Assembly: GCF_900142735.1 (NCBI RefSeq)
Contig: NZ_FRBY01000001.1
Location: 434,001 to 498,000, forward strand
From: Flavobacterium saccharophilum
GTDB taxonomy: Bacteria > Bacteroidota > Bacteroidia > Flavobacteriales > Flavobacteriaceae
DNA length: 64,000 nt
Direction: 5' to 3'
In this document: in pieces, positions 33,907 to 48,900 of the stretch
How the letters are laid out: every line of letters starts with the position of its first letter
Position numbering within the stretch: position 1 is the stretch's first letter
Made by a program: the position numbers and the translations under genes
The notes under the pieces: model-generated
Database searches by the model: none
What the model was told of the DNA's origin: nothing
Seen by the model: the letters and a program-made list of their open reading frames with translations, nothing else

Positions 33907-36900
33907 TTATCTGTATAAAGTGAAATGTCCAACAAACTCTCTTGCATCTTTCTCGTCATTTAGTTTAAGAACATACCAGTAATCACCAGATGGCAATTCC
34001 TCTCCATTGTATCTTCCATCCCATTTTTGACCATAGTGATATTTAGCAATCTCACGTCCGTATCTGTCGAAAATTGAGAAAATTAAATTTGTATAAATGT
34101 TTGTACATCCAGGACCCCAAGCAGTATTTGTTGAACCGGCAGGTGTAAAGTAATTATCAAGACAAACATCTACATATTCAATATAGTACTCCTGAGAATC
34201 TGTACAACCGTTTTTGTCCATAACCGTGATTGTATAAGTACCTGTTTTGTAAATAATAAATTTATTTTCATGACTAAAGCTACCACCGTCGATACTATAC
34301 ATATAATCTCCACCACCGCCTACTGCAGAAGCAATAAGAGTGTTCCAAACACCTGGCTCTTCAATTACTGTAATGTCTAACTTCTCAACAGCCAGAATTT
34401 CAAAACTAGTATCTGCATTACAACCGTTAGTATGTGTAACCTTAATCGTGTGCTTACCCGGGGCAAGATTAGTAAAGATATTATTCATTTGTGGTTGACC
34501 ACCATCTAAACGGTAATCAATCTCAGCAGGGTCACCATCATAACCAGCATCTACTGTAACCATGTTTGCAGCTGTATTGTTCACACAATCATAGCTAACT
34601 ACGTTTGTTGGATTAAGCGTTACTGCTTCATCCATTGCAATGTCTACCTGACCGTTACAACCTGATGCATCTACGAAATAAACAATATGAGGACCTCCTG
34701 AAAGATTATCAAAATCAAACGTTGTCTGACCTACAGCACCTTGAGTAAATGGACCTGTTTCTGAATCCAGGCTCACACTGTAATCAATTGTACCTCCAGA
34801 AATTATAATACTAAATGAACCATCTTTTTCACCAGCACATGTTTCAGGGAATAAAGTACCATCTACTAACGCTGCTGTTAATGGTGCTGGTTCTTTTACT
34901 TCAACATCTTTGATGAATATGTAACATTCATTTTCGTCCTGAACTAATACATCATAGAAACCTGGTTTTAGGTTTTCGAATACATTTTTGTCAAAGAACT
35001 GTCTGAATTCCGGTTCGATAGCATATTTATAAACTCCCGTTCCACCAGCAGCATTTACCGTAATTTTTCCATTATTGAAACCATTACATGTAACATCTGT
35101 TGGTATTGCCACAGCTGATAATTCTACATTAGGCTGCGAAATTTCAATTGGTGCAGAAGTTACCGAACAATCTGAACTTTCTAGTTTTACTCTGTAATTT
35201 CCAACAGCTAACCCAGTAAATACTCCTGGAGTAAGTTGTGTTGGCGCTGGAGTAATATCAACTCCTGCAGCATCTTGCAGTGTATAAATATAGTTTCCTA
35301 ATCCTCCTGTTGCTATAGCTGTAATTGTACCTTCGGCACTTCCTTTACATTTAATATCAACATCTACCAAGCTTGTAAAATCAAGTTTTGGAACTGTTGG
35401 AACTTCAACTGTGTTTGATATTGTGCTTGTACAGTTATTTGAGTCTTTAACAAAATACTTGTAAGCTGTCTTAACTGTAGTTTTTGGCAATGTAATATCA
35501 ATACTTGAATTGAACGAAACTGAATAATTAGTTCCGTCAGCACTATAATAGTATGGTGCTTTTCCGCCTGTTGCTGTAATTTTCAATATTGGTACTAGTT
35601 GACATGTTTCATTTCTAGCTATAGTAAGCTCAGCTTTCACTTCTGTTGGCTGATCAATTACTACTGTGTTAGAAATATTCTCACAACCCCAGGTATCTTT
35701 TACAGTTACTGTATATGTTCCTGCTTTTAATCCTGTAAATTGTTTAGTGCCTTGTGATTCTACAACGATTACAGTTCCGTCAGCTAATACACCGTTTAAG
35801 GTATAAGTATAATTTCCTGAACCTCCCGTTACTACGTCAACAGTCACAACTCCGTCCTCATTATCAAAACAAGTTAACATTGTAGCACTTGCTGTTGCAT
35901 TAACAACAATTGGTGTTGGATTAACTAATTGAGCCGTTGTTGTTGCAATACATCCTTTACCGTCTTTAACATTGATAGTGTAGTTACCTGCAGTTAATCC
36001 TTTAAACTCATATTGAGTTGAATATGCCACATTAACTGGTCCTACCAATTCATATAGATAATTAGTATCCCATCCACCAGAGGCAGATACTGTAATTGCT
36101 CCGTCATTATTACCTGCTACGCATGTAATAGGTCCTTGAGTTTTAGCAATCATTAATGCAGCTGCTGGCTGATTGATTGTAAATACGGTCGTAACCGTAC
36201 ATTCTGGTCTATTAACCAACTTCGCTGTAACTGAATACTGACCTGCTGTTAAACCTAATATTCTAATTGGACCCGCATTTGTCGTAGTTCCAGAACTTGG
36301 TACCGGACCTGTAATAGTATACGTAAATGCTCCTGCGTCATTTGTTGGGTTCAATTGATTGTCAACAAATGTCAAGTCTACGCTTCCGTCAGAGTCTCCG
36401 TAACAAACTTCTCCTTTTACAGGCGCTACTTCGATAGCAAAAGTATTAGGGTCGAATATGTAATGGAAATCTTTTATTGTACATCCTGTTGTTGGGTTGA
36501 ACACAGTAATTGCGTAGTTCCCTATAGCTAATCCAGAGAACAATCCGGTTGGGTTTGTTTGATTGAAAACAGTTCCGTTTGCACCTGTAAGTGTGTAAAC
36601 TAATGCTGTTGGAGTTCCTCCAGTTGTCGCAACAGAAACCTGAATAGTTTCGTTATTAATACAAGTTATTGGAGTTACAACAGTAACATTAATATCATTC
36701 ATAGTAATGAACGGTGCAATTACAATTGGAGCTGTAGAAGAACCTTCACAACCTTTACTGTCAAATACTTTTACTGAGTAAGAACCTCCTGCAAGATCAG
36801 TTTCGTTGTAAACATTAGAATCGCTGCTTTGAACAACAGTTCCGTTTTTACTGAACACATAAAGAACGTAAGGATTTGTTCCTCCAGTCACAGAATTAAC

Positions 36901-39900
36901 TGTAATACTTGCAAAATTTGTAGTGTTTGTGCCAGCAGTACAACTGAAAGGTGTAATTGTTGGTGCATTAACTACAATTGGAGTTGGTTGTGTAATTCTC
37001 GTATCTACCTGAGCATTACAACCTCTTCCTGAAGTTACTCTAACTGTATAATCTCCAGGTAATAAATTATCAAATATGTTACTATCCTGAGGACCAACAC
37101 TAACTGGTACATTACCAATAGCTGTTCCTGTTAAAGTATATCTGTAAATTGGATTATCGTTTACACCTGGTGCATTTGGAGCAAGGTTAACAATGATTCT
37201 ACCATTAGAACCTCCATTACATGTTACATCTGTTTTATCTAAAGCTAAACCAGTAATCTCAGTAGCTTTTGATAATTCAACAATCACTGTGTCTTTACAT
37301 CCCGTCGTTAAATCGGTTACCACCACTGTATGAGAACCATATGAAACATTGTTGAATGTAGCTGTAGCACCAGTCACCGGAACATACGCACCAGAACTAT
37401 ATCTGTAATTTCCTGAACCTCCGGTTGCTTTTGCAAAAATTCTACCATCAGGAGCATCACAACTTGGTAATGCCTGAATGTCTAATTGTAAATCTAAAGC
37501 TCCATCGATTACAACAGCCGCTGTTACAGTAACTGTACATCCGTTACCATCTTTTACGGTAACATCATAAGATCCAGAAGAATTTACCTCGAAGCTAGGA
37601 CTAGACTGGAATCCAGATCCAATACTATATTCTAATGGAGCTTTACCAGTCGCAGAAACTACAATCTCATAAGTTCCTGTTGCACTTGGACATAGGCTAG
37701 TAACATTTGCAGTTATAGCACTTGGAAGAGCATCAGTTAAAATGTTTTGCGTTTGTACTAACGTAGTACATCCATTAAAATCTTTCACATAAACATCCCA
37801 TGATGTTCCATTATTTGTATCAACTTCTAATTTATTACTTAAACTATAAGCTGTTGGAGCTGGTTGTCCTGAAACTACAGCTGCGTAGCTGTAATCAAGA
37901 GTTCCGCCTACAGCATTTACTATAATAGTTGCATTTTTATTATCACAGCTAATATTTGTAGCTGTCATAGTAAAACTTAGCGGAGCACTTGGCTGATTAA
38001 CTAAGAAGTTAGCAACGCTATCTGTACAACCTGAAGTAACATCTGTAACTGTAAATGTATAATTTGCAGCTGTTAATCCTGTAAAAGTAACTACATCTCC
38101 ACTTTGTGTAAATGTTCCGTTATTAGGAGACAATGCAAATGTATAATTAGCAGGAGTAATGTAATTACTGATTGTAAAGGCTATAGAACCTGTTGTTCCA
38201 CCATTACATGCAACATCACTTAACAACTGAGCTTCAACATTTACTTCACTTGCTTTTTTAACTTCAATTGAATTTAACGTACTACAACCATTATCATCTG
38301 TAACTTTTATTACATATGTTGCTGGTAATAGATTATCAAAACTTCCAAGTGTGTTCGAAGTAGCAGAACCTACTGGCTCAATAATCGCATAAGTGTATCC
38401 TGGTTCACCTCCGGTAATATTTGATACCGTTACTGTTGCTGTTCCAGCCGCATTATTACAATAAATTGGCGTAGCAGCTAAATCGAATTTTGTTGGTGGA
38501 TTGTATACCGGAACAGTTGCTGTTCCTATAGCTCTACATCCATTAATATCAACGATAACATAACTTACAGTATTTGCCGTGTTCACAGTATGTGATGGAG
38601 AATCTCCAAAAGTCAAACCATTATCAAAACTGTAGCTGTAAGGTCCTGTACCATCATGAGCCGTTAATGTAATTACTGCATCTTTTGCTGTATTTGAAGT
38701 ATCACAACCAAATGGACTAACCACATGCGACGCTGTTAATTTAGTTGGCTCTGTAATTGTAACAGGAGCAGAAGTTGCCGGACAGTTTTTACTGTCTACA
38801 ACGTTTATAGTATAGGTACCTGCTTTTAATCCTGTGAAAAGATTTGAAGCTTGTAATGGTGAAGTTGTTGCTCCATCAGTTATACTATACTGATATGGCG
38901 CTACACCATCTTTAGCCGTAACTTCAATACTTCCGTTTAAATCTCCTTCACAACGTACGTTTACGGTATCTACTGTAAACTTAGGGATCGTAAGTGGAGT
39001 TACAATTACCGGAACAGAAACTGTTGAACATTGTGCATCTTTCACTCTGAAAGTGTAAGTACCTGCAGCAGTTGGTTTGTATGGTAATGTTGGAACTGCT
39101 GTGAAAATTCCACTGTTATTAAAATCATATTCGAAAGAATATGTTCCTGCACCTGTTCCTTGCGACGCTGACAATGTAATTGTTGCATCGTTTGTTGTAC
39201 AGTTCAAATCTTGTGTTAGAGTTGCCTCTATCAACAATTCTTGTCTCAATACATATGTTGCTTTTGCCAAACAACCATTACCATCTTTAATAAAGAATTC
39301 ATAAGTTCCTGGTGCATTTAATGTAAAGAATGGACTTGCATAATAACCGTTTCCAATACTGTACATTGGTGGGGCAACAATATCGTCATCTGTAGTTCCG
39401 GTAATTTCAATTGCAACCGGACCACCAGTATAGCAATATATATTTTTATTTATATCAATTGTTGGTAAATCATCTATTGTAATTTCTACATCAATTTTAG
39501 CAGAACAAATTAGATTCTTGTCTTGTACATAAACATCCCAGTCTTTATCTAAAGTGAAATCTAAAACAGCGAAATCACTATCAGTAAAGTCTGAAGCTGT
39601 TGGTGTTACATTATTACGAACAAATGCATATTTGTATAACGGGCTTCCTCCTGTTCCTTTCACTGTAACTACAGCACCTAAGTAACAATTTGCAGCTGTT
39701 TGTGATACAAGAGATAAGCCTAAAACAGCCGGTTCTCCAACCACAATAGTGGCAGTATTAACACAATCCGTAATAGCATCAGTAACTGTCAAAGTATATG
39801 ATCCTGCTGGCAAATTAGTAACAGTAACTATATTACCTGACTTTACCAAAGTACCTAAAGCTGAATTAAGAGTAGCTGTGTATCCACCTGCAAGGTTTTC

Positions 39901-42900
39901 TACTTTAAACTCAATAGAGCCATCAGAAAGACCATTACAAGACACATTTTTAACTAATTTTCCTCCAACAGTAATGTTGTTTACAGGAGAAATTGTTAAA
40001 GACTCCTTACGCGTACATCCGTTGTTGTCTGTAACCTGGAATACATAGAATCCAGGAGTTAAATCTGTGAAAGTTGCAGAAAGTTGTTTTCCTTTAATCA
40101 CAGGAGATGGTGCAATCGTTTCATATTGAAGCGGTAAAGCTCCACCTAATACATTAACAACATCAACTGTAGCATCTTTAGTACAAGTCACCGCCTGAAC
40201 TAAATTGAAACCAAAACCTGTTGGAGGTGTTAAAGCTGGTACATCAACACCATTAGGGAATATGAAAATACATCCATTTTTATCTTTTACGTAAACATCA
40301 AAAGTAATTCCTGCAGTTGTTTCGTATGTATTATCACCTGAATAGTTAACTCCACCATCATAACTGTATTGATATGGCGTTGTTCCTCCAGAAGGAGTTA
40401 CTGTAACAACAGCAAGTGACGGCACATTTCCAGAAGTACACTCTAATTTTGTTGTAATATCTGAAATTGCTGTTAAATCATCAACAGGCTCAGTTATTGT
40501 CGCTGGCATAGTATTATTACACATTTTAGCGTCTCTAACTCTTACAACATAAGTGTTTTTAGCAGGTAATCCTGTAAACTGAGGTAATGATTGGTAAGGC
40601 GTAACAATAGTCGCACCATCCTCTAATTGGTATTCGTACGGTCCGTTTCCTGAAGTAACACTTACAGAAATCATTCCTGTAGAATCTCCCTTACAACTTA
40701 CAGCTGTTTCAGCAACAGTAAATGCAATTGGAGTTATTGGATCTACTACGATCGTATAAGTAGCTTCACAATTTTCAGCGTCCGTTACCTTAAATACATA
40801 AGTTCCCGAAGCGCTATTTGTAAGCGTATTTAATGTCATTGGAACACTTGCTCCACCGTCTAAAGTATATGAATAAACATAAGTACCGTGCCCGTTACTA
40901 GCCGTCAACTCAAATTGAGCATCTTCGCTTCCAACGATACAGCTTAAGTCTCTTGTTACTTTAGCATCTAACTCTAATTGTGGTTTCACTTCGTAAGTCA
41001 CCACATTAGATTCACAACCATTTTTATCTATAATACTAATATCATATAATCCAGGAGCAGTAATTGCATAAATAGGATTTGACTGCGTAGCATTATTAAT
41101 TTTATAAGTCACCGGACCAAGACCTGTTCCAAAACTCTGACCAATAGATAAATCTATATTTACTGGTACACCTTCAAAACATATTGGTGCTGGCATCGCA
41201 ACTGTTGGCGATGGGTCTTTTACAATTGTAATATCAAGCGGTACAGAAATTATACAATTATGTGCATCTCTTACCCATACTTCCCAATTGGTAGAAGTTG
41301 TAGGATCTAAAGATACCTCACTATCAGTAGTGTAAGTTCCTCCTGATCCAGAACCAGCTACCACAAATGAATACTCGTAAGGACCTGTTCCGCCAGAAGC
41401 GATAACACTTACTACCGCATCTGAATCACAATCAGCATGCAGATTTAAATCTGGCGCTAATGATAATGCTGTAGGCTCTGAAACAACCATAGTTGCTGAA
41501 CTAGTACATTGTGTAATATCATCTGTAACTTGTAATACGTATGTTCCTGCTACTAAATCTGTTGCTGTAACGATATTACCAACTTTAGTAAGTGTACCTG
41601 TTCCAGTAGTCAAAACTGCAGTATAAGCATGTGTACCATAATTAGCCACTGTAAATTTCACAGCACCATCATTCAAACCAATACAAGAAACATTCGTAAT
41701 CAAATCGCTAGAAACCGTAATACTAACTACCGGATCTACTTTGAACGAATCTCTGTAAGTACAACCATTCATATCCGTTACCTGGAATACATAAGGTTCT
41801 GTACTTGGATCTAAATCTGCAAATACCGTAGAAGTTTGTTTACCAACCACAACAGGAGATAAAATCTCATATTGCAGAGGATTAGCAGCATCAAAAACTC
41901 CACCTGTTACACTATTAATTGTAACGGTACTTTTTTGGCTTGCAGCTGGTAAGCAATAAATCGGCGTTCCACTGATATTCATCCCTGATGGAGCATTTAA
42001 TGCCGGTATAGGCACAACTGGTAATGTCGTTTCACAACCATTACCGTCTTTAACAATAATTGTTACAGGACCTGAATCGCTAGTTGTGTACTTATTATCA
42101 TCGCTGAAGTTTGTTCCATTATCAAAACTATATTGATATGGTGTAGTTCCTCCAGACGTTACAGTAACTATAATCTCTGCATTGATAGTCGAATTATCAG
42201 TATTACAAGCTAATTTTTTATCTAAAACTGCCGTAGCTACTAATGGGGCTGGAATTGTTATGGTTGCATTTTCTGTAGCAAAACACAATTTTGCATCTCT
42301 AACCGTAACCACATAATCGTTTCCATCTGCTAATCCTGTAAATTCATTAGATGGATTGAAACCTACAATTACTGCTCCTCCTTTTTCTAATTGATATTCA
42401 AAAGGACCAACACCAGCAGTAACATCAACAGTAATTGTACCGTCTGAACCACCAGGACATGTAATGTTTGTTTCTGCAACAGTAAATACAATAGCAGGAA
42501 TAGGATCTAAAGTAAATTCTTTAGTTACCTGACAAGTAGTTGTGTTTCCTTCATCTGTAGCTCTGAAAATATAATCTCCAGGAACATTCGTCTGAAGTAC
42601 ATTGTCTGGCAATACTGTAACTCCATCTGCTTGTAATGTTGGAGTCATTGTAGTCCAATTACTTCCTCCATCTGTAGAGTATTCATAACTATATGTAGTT
42701 CCGTATCCTCCAGAAGCTGTTAATGTAATAATTGCTTTTGAAGAATTAATATCTGTTACAGAACAATCAAGCTCTTTAGTTAAAACAGCATCAAGTTTCA
42801 ATATTGGTTTAACTTCTACAGATGTTGTCGCTGTACATCCCTTACCATCTTTGATAACGAAATTATAGGTTCCAGCGGCATTAAATGTAAAACTTGGAGA

Positions 42901-45900
42901 TGCTTGGAAATCACCTGAATTTACACTATAAGTTGCACCACCTACAATAGCTGGATCAACTGTACCAACGATGTTAAATGTAAATGGCGTTTTACCATCA
43001 TAACAAATAGGATCTATCGGATCAATTGTTGGAACTTCATATTTGTAAACCGTAACTGGTACAAATTTGATACATCCGTAATCATCTTTTGCATAAACAT
43101 CATAAGTGATTCCGGCTACGCTTCCTGGTCTTGTAAATGTACTACCAGGAACCCAATCAGTATCTACATACGCTGTTCCTACTGGGACAACTTGGTAAGT
43201 ATATGGTCCTGTTCCGTCTTTTGCCTGAGCTGATATTTTACCTAAGTTCGTACAGTCTGCAATTGAAGTAGCAGAAGCTGTAAGTGATAATAAAATTGGC
43301 GATTTTTTAATATTAAAAGTTGTAGATGCGACAGCACAACCAGAATTTGGTCCTGCCACTTCCCTTACTAAAATATAATATGTACCAACTGACAATGGCC
43401 CTACATTTTGGCTCGGCGATGACGTCGATGCTCCAATTGTTAAATTAACCGCAGTACCAATGGCTTTGTTGGTTAAAGATTCATAAACTTGATAACTTAC
43501 ATCTACTGATGAAGTATAAATGTTTTTAATATTAAATGTAACATTCCCATCATTTTCAGTTGTACATGTAATATTACTTGCCACTTTATTTTCTACTGTT
43601 AAAGTAGAATTAGTTGGAACAGGATCAGGTGCAACCTGATAGTAATAACATTTTGTGTCTTCATCATAAATGATAAAAGTATACTTAACGCCAGGAGTTA
43701 AACCAGTATAAATAGTTTCTTTCGTACTAGTTTCACCTTGCCATCCATCTACTCCATCTGCAGTCCAAATTTGTGGTGGGGTTGGACCTTTATATATATT
43801 GAAATGGTATGGACCATCTCCAGCAAAAGCAGTTTTAATTGTTATTGTTGCAGAACCTCCTGTTGCAGCACAGGTAGATGCTGTATCTATTTCAACATCT
43901 AATTCATCTACTGGTGCAGCAATTAATACATCACTGATAATGTTTGAACAACCGTTTTTATCAACTACTCTAATTTGATACAAACCAAAATCTACAACTT
44001 CAAAAACTACCGTAGTACCTGGAATACCATGCACTTCTTTATTGTATCCGTTAATACCGGTTACATAATAATCGTAATTGGCAGTTCCACCTTTTACACT
44101 TTTAATTATAATTTCACCTTTTGATACACCTGCACCAACACATTGCATAGGTGTTGTATCATAATCAACCACAATTGGGTCTGGCTGTTTAATTTCAATA
44201 TCTTCTTCATAAGAACACCCTTTTGCATCAGTAATAGTCACTGTATAATTACCAGCAGCTAAACCAGAAGTTTGAGTACCATAATCTTTAGGTATATCAT
44301 TGTTATAAACCTTGATAACAAATGGCGCTAATCCTTTTGTTGGGTCTATTGTAATATTTAATGATCCTGATTCATCACCATTACAGCTAATTTTTGGTCC
44401 TTCTACCATTGTAAAGTGTGGAGGAACTGGTATTGTAATGTGAACTGGTACTGTTGTTGTTGCTTTACATCTGTCAGCAATTGGTAAAGTACTGGTATCT
44501 GTTACTGTAAAGACAAAATCAGCAGCAGTAGCTGGCAGGACAAGTCCCGAAAGATCTGGAGTGAAAACATTTCCTGAAAAAGTTCCCGTAGCAGTAGCAG
44601 GTGTACTTGTATAACTATACGCATAAGAACCACTACCACCAGTTACTGTTAAAGTAATTTTGGCATCCACAGAACCTGGGACACAAGTAATATTCTTATC
44701 TAATTTGGCTGAAATCGTTAATGCATCTAAAACAGTAACTGGTGCAGTTGTTTGAGCAACACAACCATTACCGTCTTTTACCCATACATTATAGTTACCT
44801 GAAGCCGCTACTACAAATGTATTTGAAGTACCAAAACCAGTAGTCGCATTAGTAATACTATAAGTCAAAGGAGCTTTTCCTAGTCCTACAGCAGTAATTG
44901 TATACGTACCATTTCCTAAACATTGACCCGCTGCCGTTGCTGTAACTGTTGGCGCATCATCTTTTTCAATTGTAACATCAAGTTTTACCTGACAGCCATT
45001 AGCATCTACTACATAAACATCCCATTCTGTTGCTACATTTGGGTCTAAATTAGCACTTGCTACATTTGTTAATGTACCTATTACAGCATTATCTTGTACA
45101 AATGAGTATTTGTAAGGTGACGTACCATACAAAGCTGTTACTGTTACTTTTGATGTACCAACTTTACAGTTAGCATTTACTGCAACATATGATGCTTCTA
45201 AAGCTCTTAATGGCTCAAGAATAGTAACTGTCGCATCTGCAGGACAATTTGTTGTTTTGTCAACAACTGAAAGTGTATAAGCACCGGCTTTTAAATTAGT
45301 TAAAGTGATTACATCTCCAACTTGTGTTAATGTAGATGACAATCCAGCAGGAACAGTTGTAACTGTTACATCATAATTAGCCGTTGCACTAAATCCAGAA
45401 ATTGTATATTTCGCTATTCCAGTGGTGTCGCCTTTACATTTTACATCGCTTATTTTACTTGGTGTAACTAAAATTGGTGTTACAGCATTTACTTTAAGAG
45501 TTTCGGTATCAAAACATCCGTTTTCATCGACTACTTTAAAAGTATACGTATTATTCGGATCTAAATTCGCGAATATACCGTCTGTATTCGTAGTTACATA
45601 AGCTGCCGGAGCAGTAATTGAATAAACTAGATTTCCAACTCCCGTTCCAGTTGTTGTTGTTACTGTAACAGTGCTTTTTGTAGCTGTACAAGTAACCGGC
45701 GTTGGCACAGCACTAAAAATAACTGGCGGGTTTAATTTCGCAATAGTTACTGTATTGCTGTAAACACATAAGTTTTTATCACGAACATAGAAAGTTATAA
45801 CCTGATCTGATCCGTTATCGTGAACTGTTAATGTTTTAATTAATGCATCATACGACGTTCCATTAAAACTATATTCGTAAGGGGCTGTTCCTGTTGTTGG

Positions 45901-48900
45901 AGGAACAATTGTTACTGTCGTTGACTGTTTTGCATTCGTAGTTGGATTACAAGAGAATGGAGCAGCACTAGCAGTTGTTGTTAAAGCAGATGGCTCTAAA
46001 ATTGTAACATCTACCTGCGCAGGACATTCTTTACCGTCTTTTACATAGAAAGTATGTAATCCTGGTGTTAATCCATTGAATGTATCAACAATTGAATATG
46101 TAACTCCATCCTTACTATAAGTATAACCACTTCCAGAACCTCCAGATCCTTTTAATTTCACTGAACCGTTATTTGCTCCAAAACAAGTAATATTTACCTG
46201 ATTTACAGCAGCAACAGTTGGGTTGCTAATGGCCATAACAGTAGCAGATGCTTCTATTTTACAAGCAGGACTATTTGAGTCTGTAATTTCAAACTTGTAA
46301 ACTCCTGCCGCTGGAGCATCAAATACAAACTGATTTCCTGATACAGGATTGCTTGCACCATAACCAGAACCTGAATCAACTTTATAAGTATAAGTTGATT
46401 TTCCACCAGTGATATCAACCGTAATCTGAGCTTTTGGTGACAATGTACAATCTAATGGTTTTGTCACTTTTGCAAGTGCAGTCAATTGTGGGTAAACCAT
46501 AATTGCTGCTGCCTGAGCAGTACATCCGTTGGCATCTTTTACCCAAACAATATAAGGAGTAGCACGTGCAGCAACATCAAAAGTATTAAGCGTTCCAAAC
46601 GCTCCATTTACTCCGTTTATTCCATACTTCAATGGAGCAACTCCATTCAAACCTGTAGCAGTAATTCTGAAATTGCTACCAGAAGCTGTACATTGATTGT
46701 CTAAAGTAGCCGTAACAGTAGGTGTTGGATCTGTATCTATTAAAACAGAAACAAAATCTGTACAGCCGTTTGCATCCTGTACGTAAACGTCCCATTCCAT
46801 TTTTGTTCCGCCGGCAGTGTCAACAGTTAAGATTTCACCTGCTGCGAAAGTTGTAGGAGCTGTAGCATTATGTTCTACAACTGCATATTTATAAGTAGCC
46901 GTTCCACCAGCACCAGCTGCCGTAATGGTTGCAACATCATCATTACAGTTTATTTTGGTAGCCAAAGCTGTAACATCTACATTATTTGCAGGTTCTGCAA
47001 TAACAATAGTTGCACTCCTGAAACATCCTGTTGCATTGTCTGTTACTTGTACTGTGTAAGAGCCAACTGCTACATTATTTAATGATAACGTATTATTTGA
47101 TTTTGTAAGCGTGCCAGATCCTAAGTTTCCGGCTGTCAATAAAAATGTATAATCTCCAACTGTTGCAATATTCGAAACAGTATATGTTCCGTTTCCTGTT
47201 GAAGTTCCTTTACATTTTACATCATTATTAGTAATACCATTAATAGCAATATTAGTAACTGCTTTAATAGTAATTGATTCTGTATCAAAACAACCATTTG
47301 CATCGGTAACCTTGAAGAAGTAATCTCCAGGAGTTAAGTTGGCAAATGAATTCGATGTTTGTTTTCCTCTGATAATTGGGGAAGGAGCAATTGTTTCATA
47401 TTGCAAAGCACCAACTCCTGTTCCTGTTGTTACATTCACAACCGCAGTACTAGTTGTAGCTAAACATGTAACTACACTTGGTTGTACAGAAGTGATTGCT
47501 GGAGGATTTAATTTTGATAAAATAACTGAGTCAGAAAAAACACAAAGGTTTTTATCTCTAACAGAAAAATTAATTGTCTGATCTGTTCCGTTATCGCTTA
47601 CAACTAAAGTTCTTACAGTAGTACTATATCCTCCTCCATTAAAACTATATTCATAAGGACCTGTTCCAGTTGTTGGAACAGCAATTGTTACTGTAGTAGA
47701 TTGTTTTACATTGCTTGTATTACAAGTAAATGCCGGAGCACTTGCTGTAGCAACCAATTTCGTTGGTTGTGTAATAGTAACAATAATACTTCCTGTACAG
47801 CCTTTACTGTCTTTTACATAAAAAGTATGATCTCCTGCAGCTAATCCTGAGAAAGTATCTACATTCGAAAATCCGCTTGCTGCATTATTGCTATAAGTAA
47901 ATCCGCCTGAACCACCGTGTCCAATAAGTTTTACTGAACCGTCTGATCCTCCATTACATTTCACGTTTGCCTGCGTAACTATCGTAACGGTTGGGTTAGA
48001 AATTGAAAGAATTGTAGTGCTTTCTACAAATGAACAATTGTTGTCATCTGTAATTTTTATTAAAAATGTTCCCGCTGTTGAAGTTGTGTAAACATTCGTT
48101 GCCATTGGGCCGTATGTAGTTCCTCCATTAGATGAAACTTCATATTTATATGGTGTTTTTCCGCCACTGGCAGTAATTGTAATTGTTGCATCTTTTGTTG
48201 GCGAACAATCAAGCTCTTTTACAACTTTAGTCGCAGTTAATTGCGAATAAACGGTAATTGGTGTAGCTGAAGCTGTACATAAGTTAGCATCTCTTACCCA
48301 AACTGTATAAGGAGTTGCACTTGCTGCAACATCAAATACATTATTTGTTGAAAATGCTCCATTAACTCCATTAATTCCATATTCTAATGTTCCAGTACCT
48401 CCAGTACCAGTTGCTGTAATTCTGAATTTATTTCCAGAACCTGTACATTGATTATCTAAAGTTGCCGTAACTGATGGTACCTGATCTTTTATAATATTTA
48501 CATTAACAAAATCAGTACATCCGTTAGCATCCTTAACATACACATCCCAGCTCAATTTTGTACCATTAGCGGTATTAACTGATAATTTAGGATCAGCGTC
48601 AAAAACTGTAGGAGCTGTTGCATTGTGTTCAACAACTGCATAAGTATAGCTCGGTGTTCCATCCTTACCTTCTGCTGTAATAAATACTGTGTACTTATTA
48701 CAGTTTACGTTTGGAGCCGTTGCAGTAACATCTAACGGGTTAGCTGGTTGCGATAAAGTAACAGAATATACTGCCTCACAGTTTGTTGTTCTGTCTTTAG
48801 CTGTAATGGTATAAGTACCTGCTGCTAAAGCCGCGCTAACCGTAACAGTAGTATTTGTTGAAACTATATTATTTCCGCTTTGAATAGAATTGTTTAAAGC

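Noticed and set aside
33864-33959. Upstream extension of sprF into sprB
   Set aside because: The extension has no signal peptide, while the ATG at 33863 begins a clean one.
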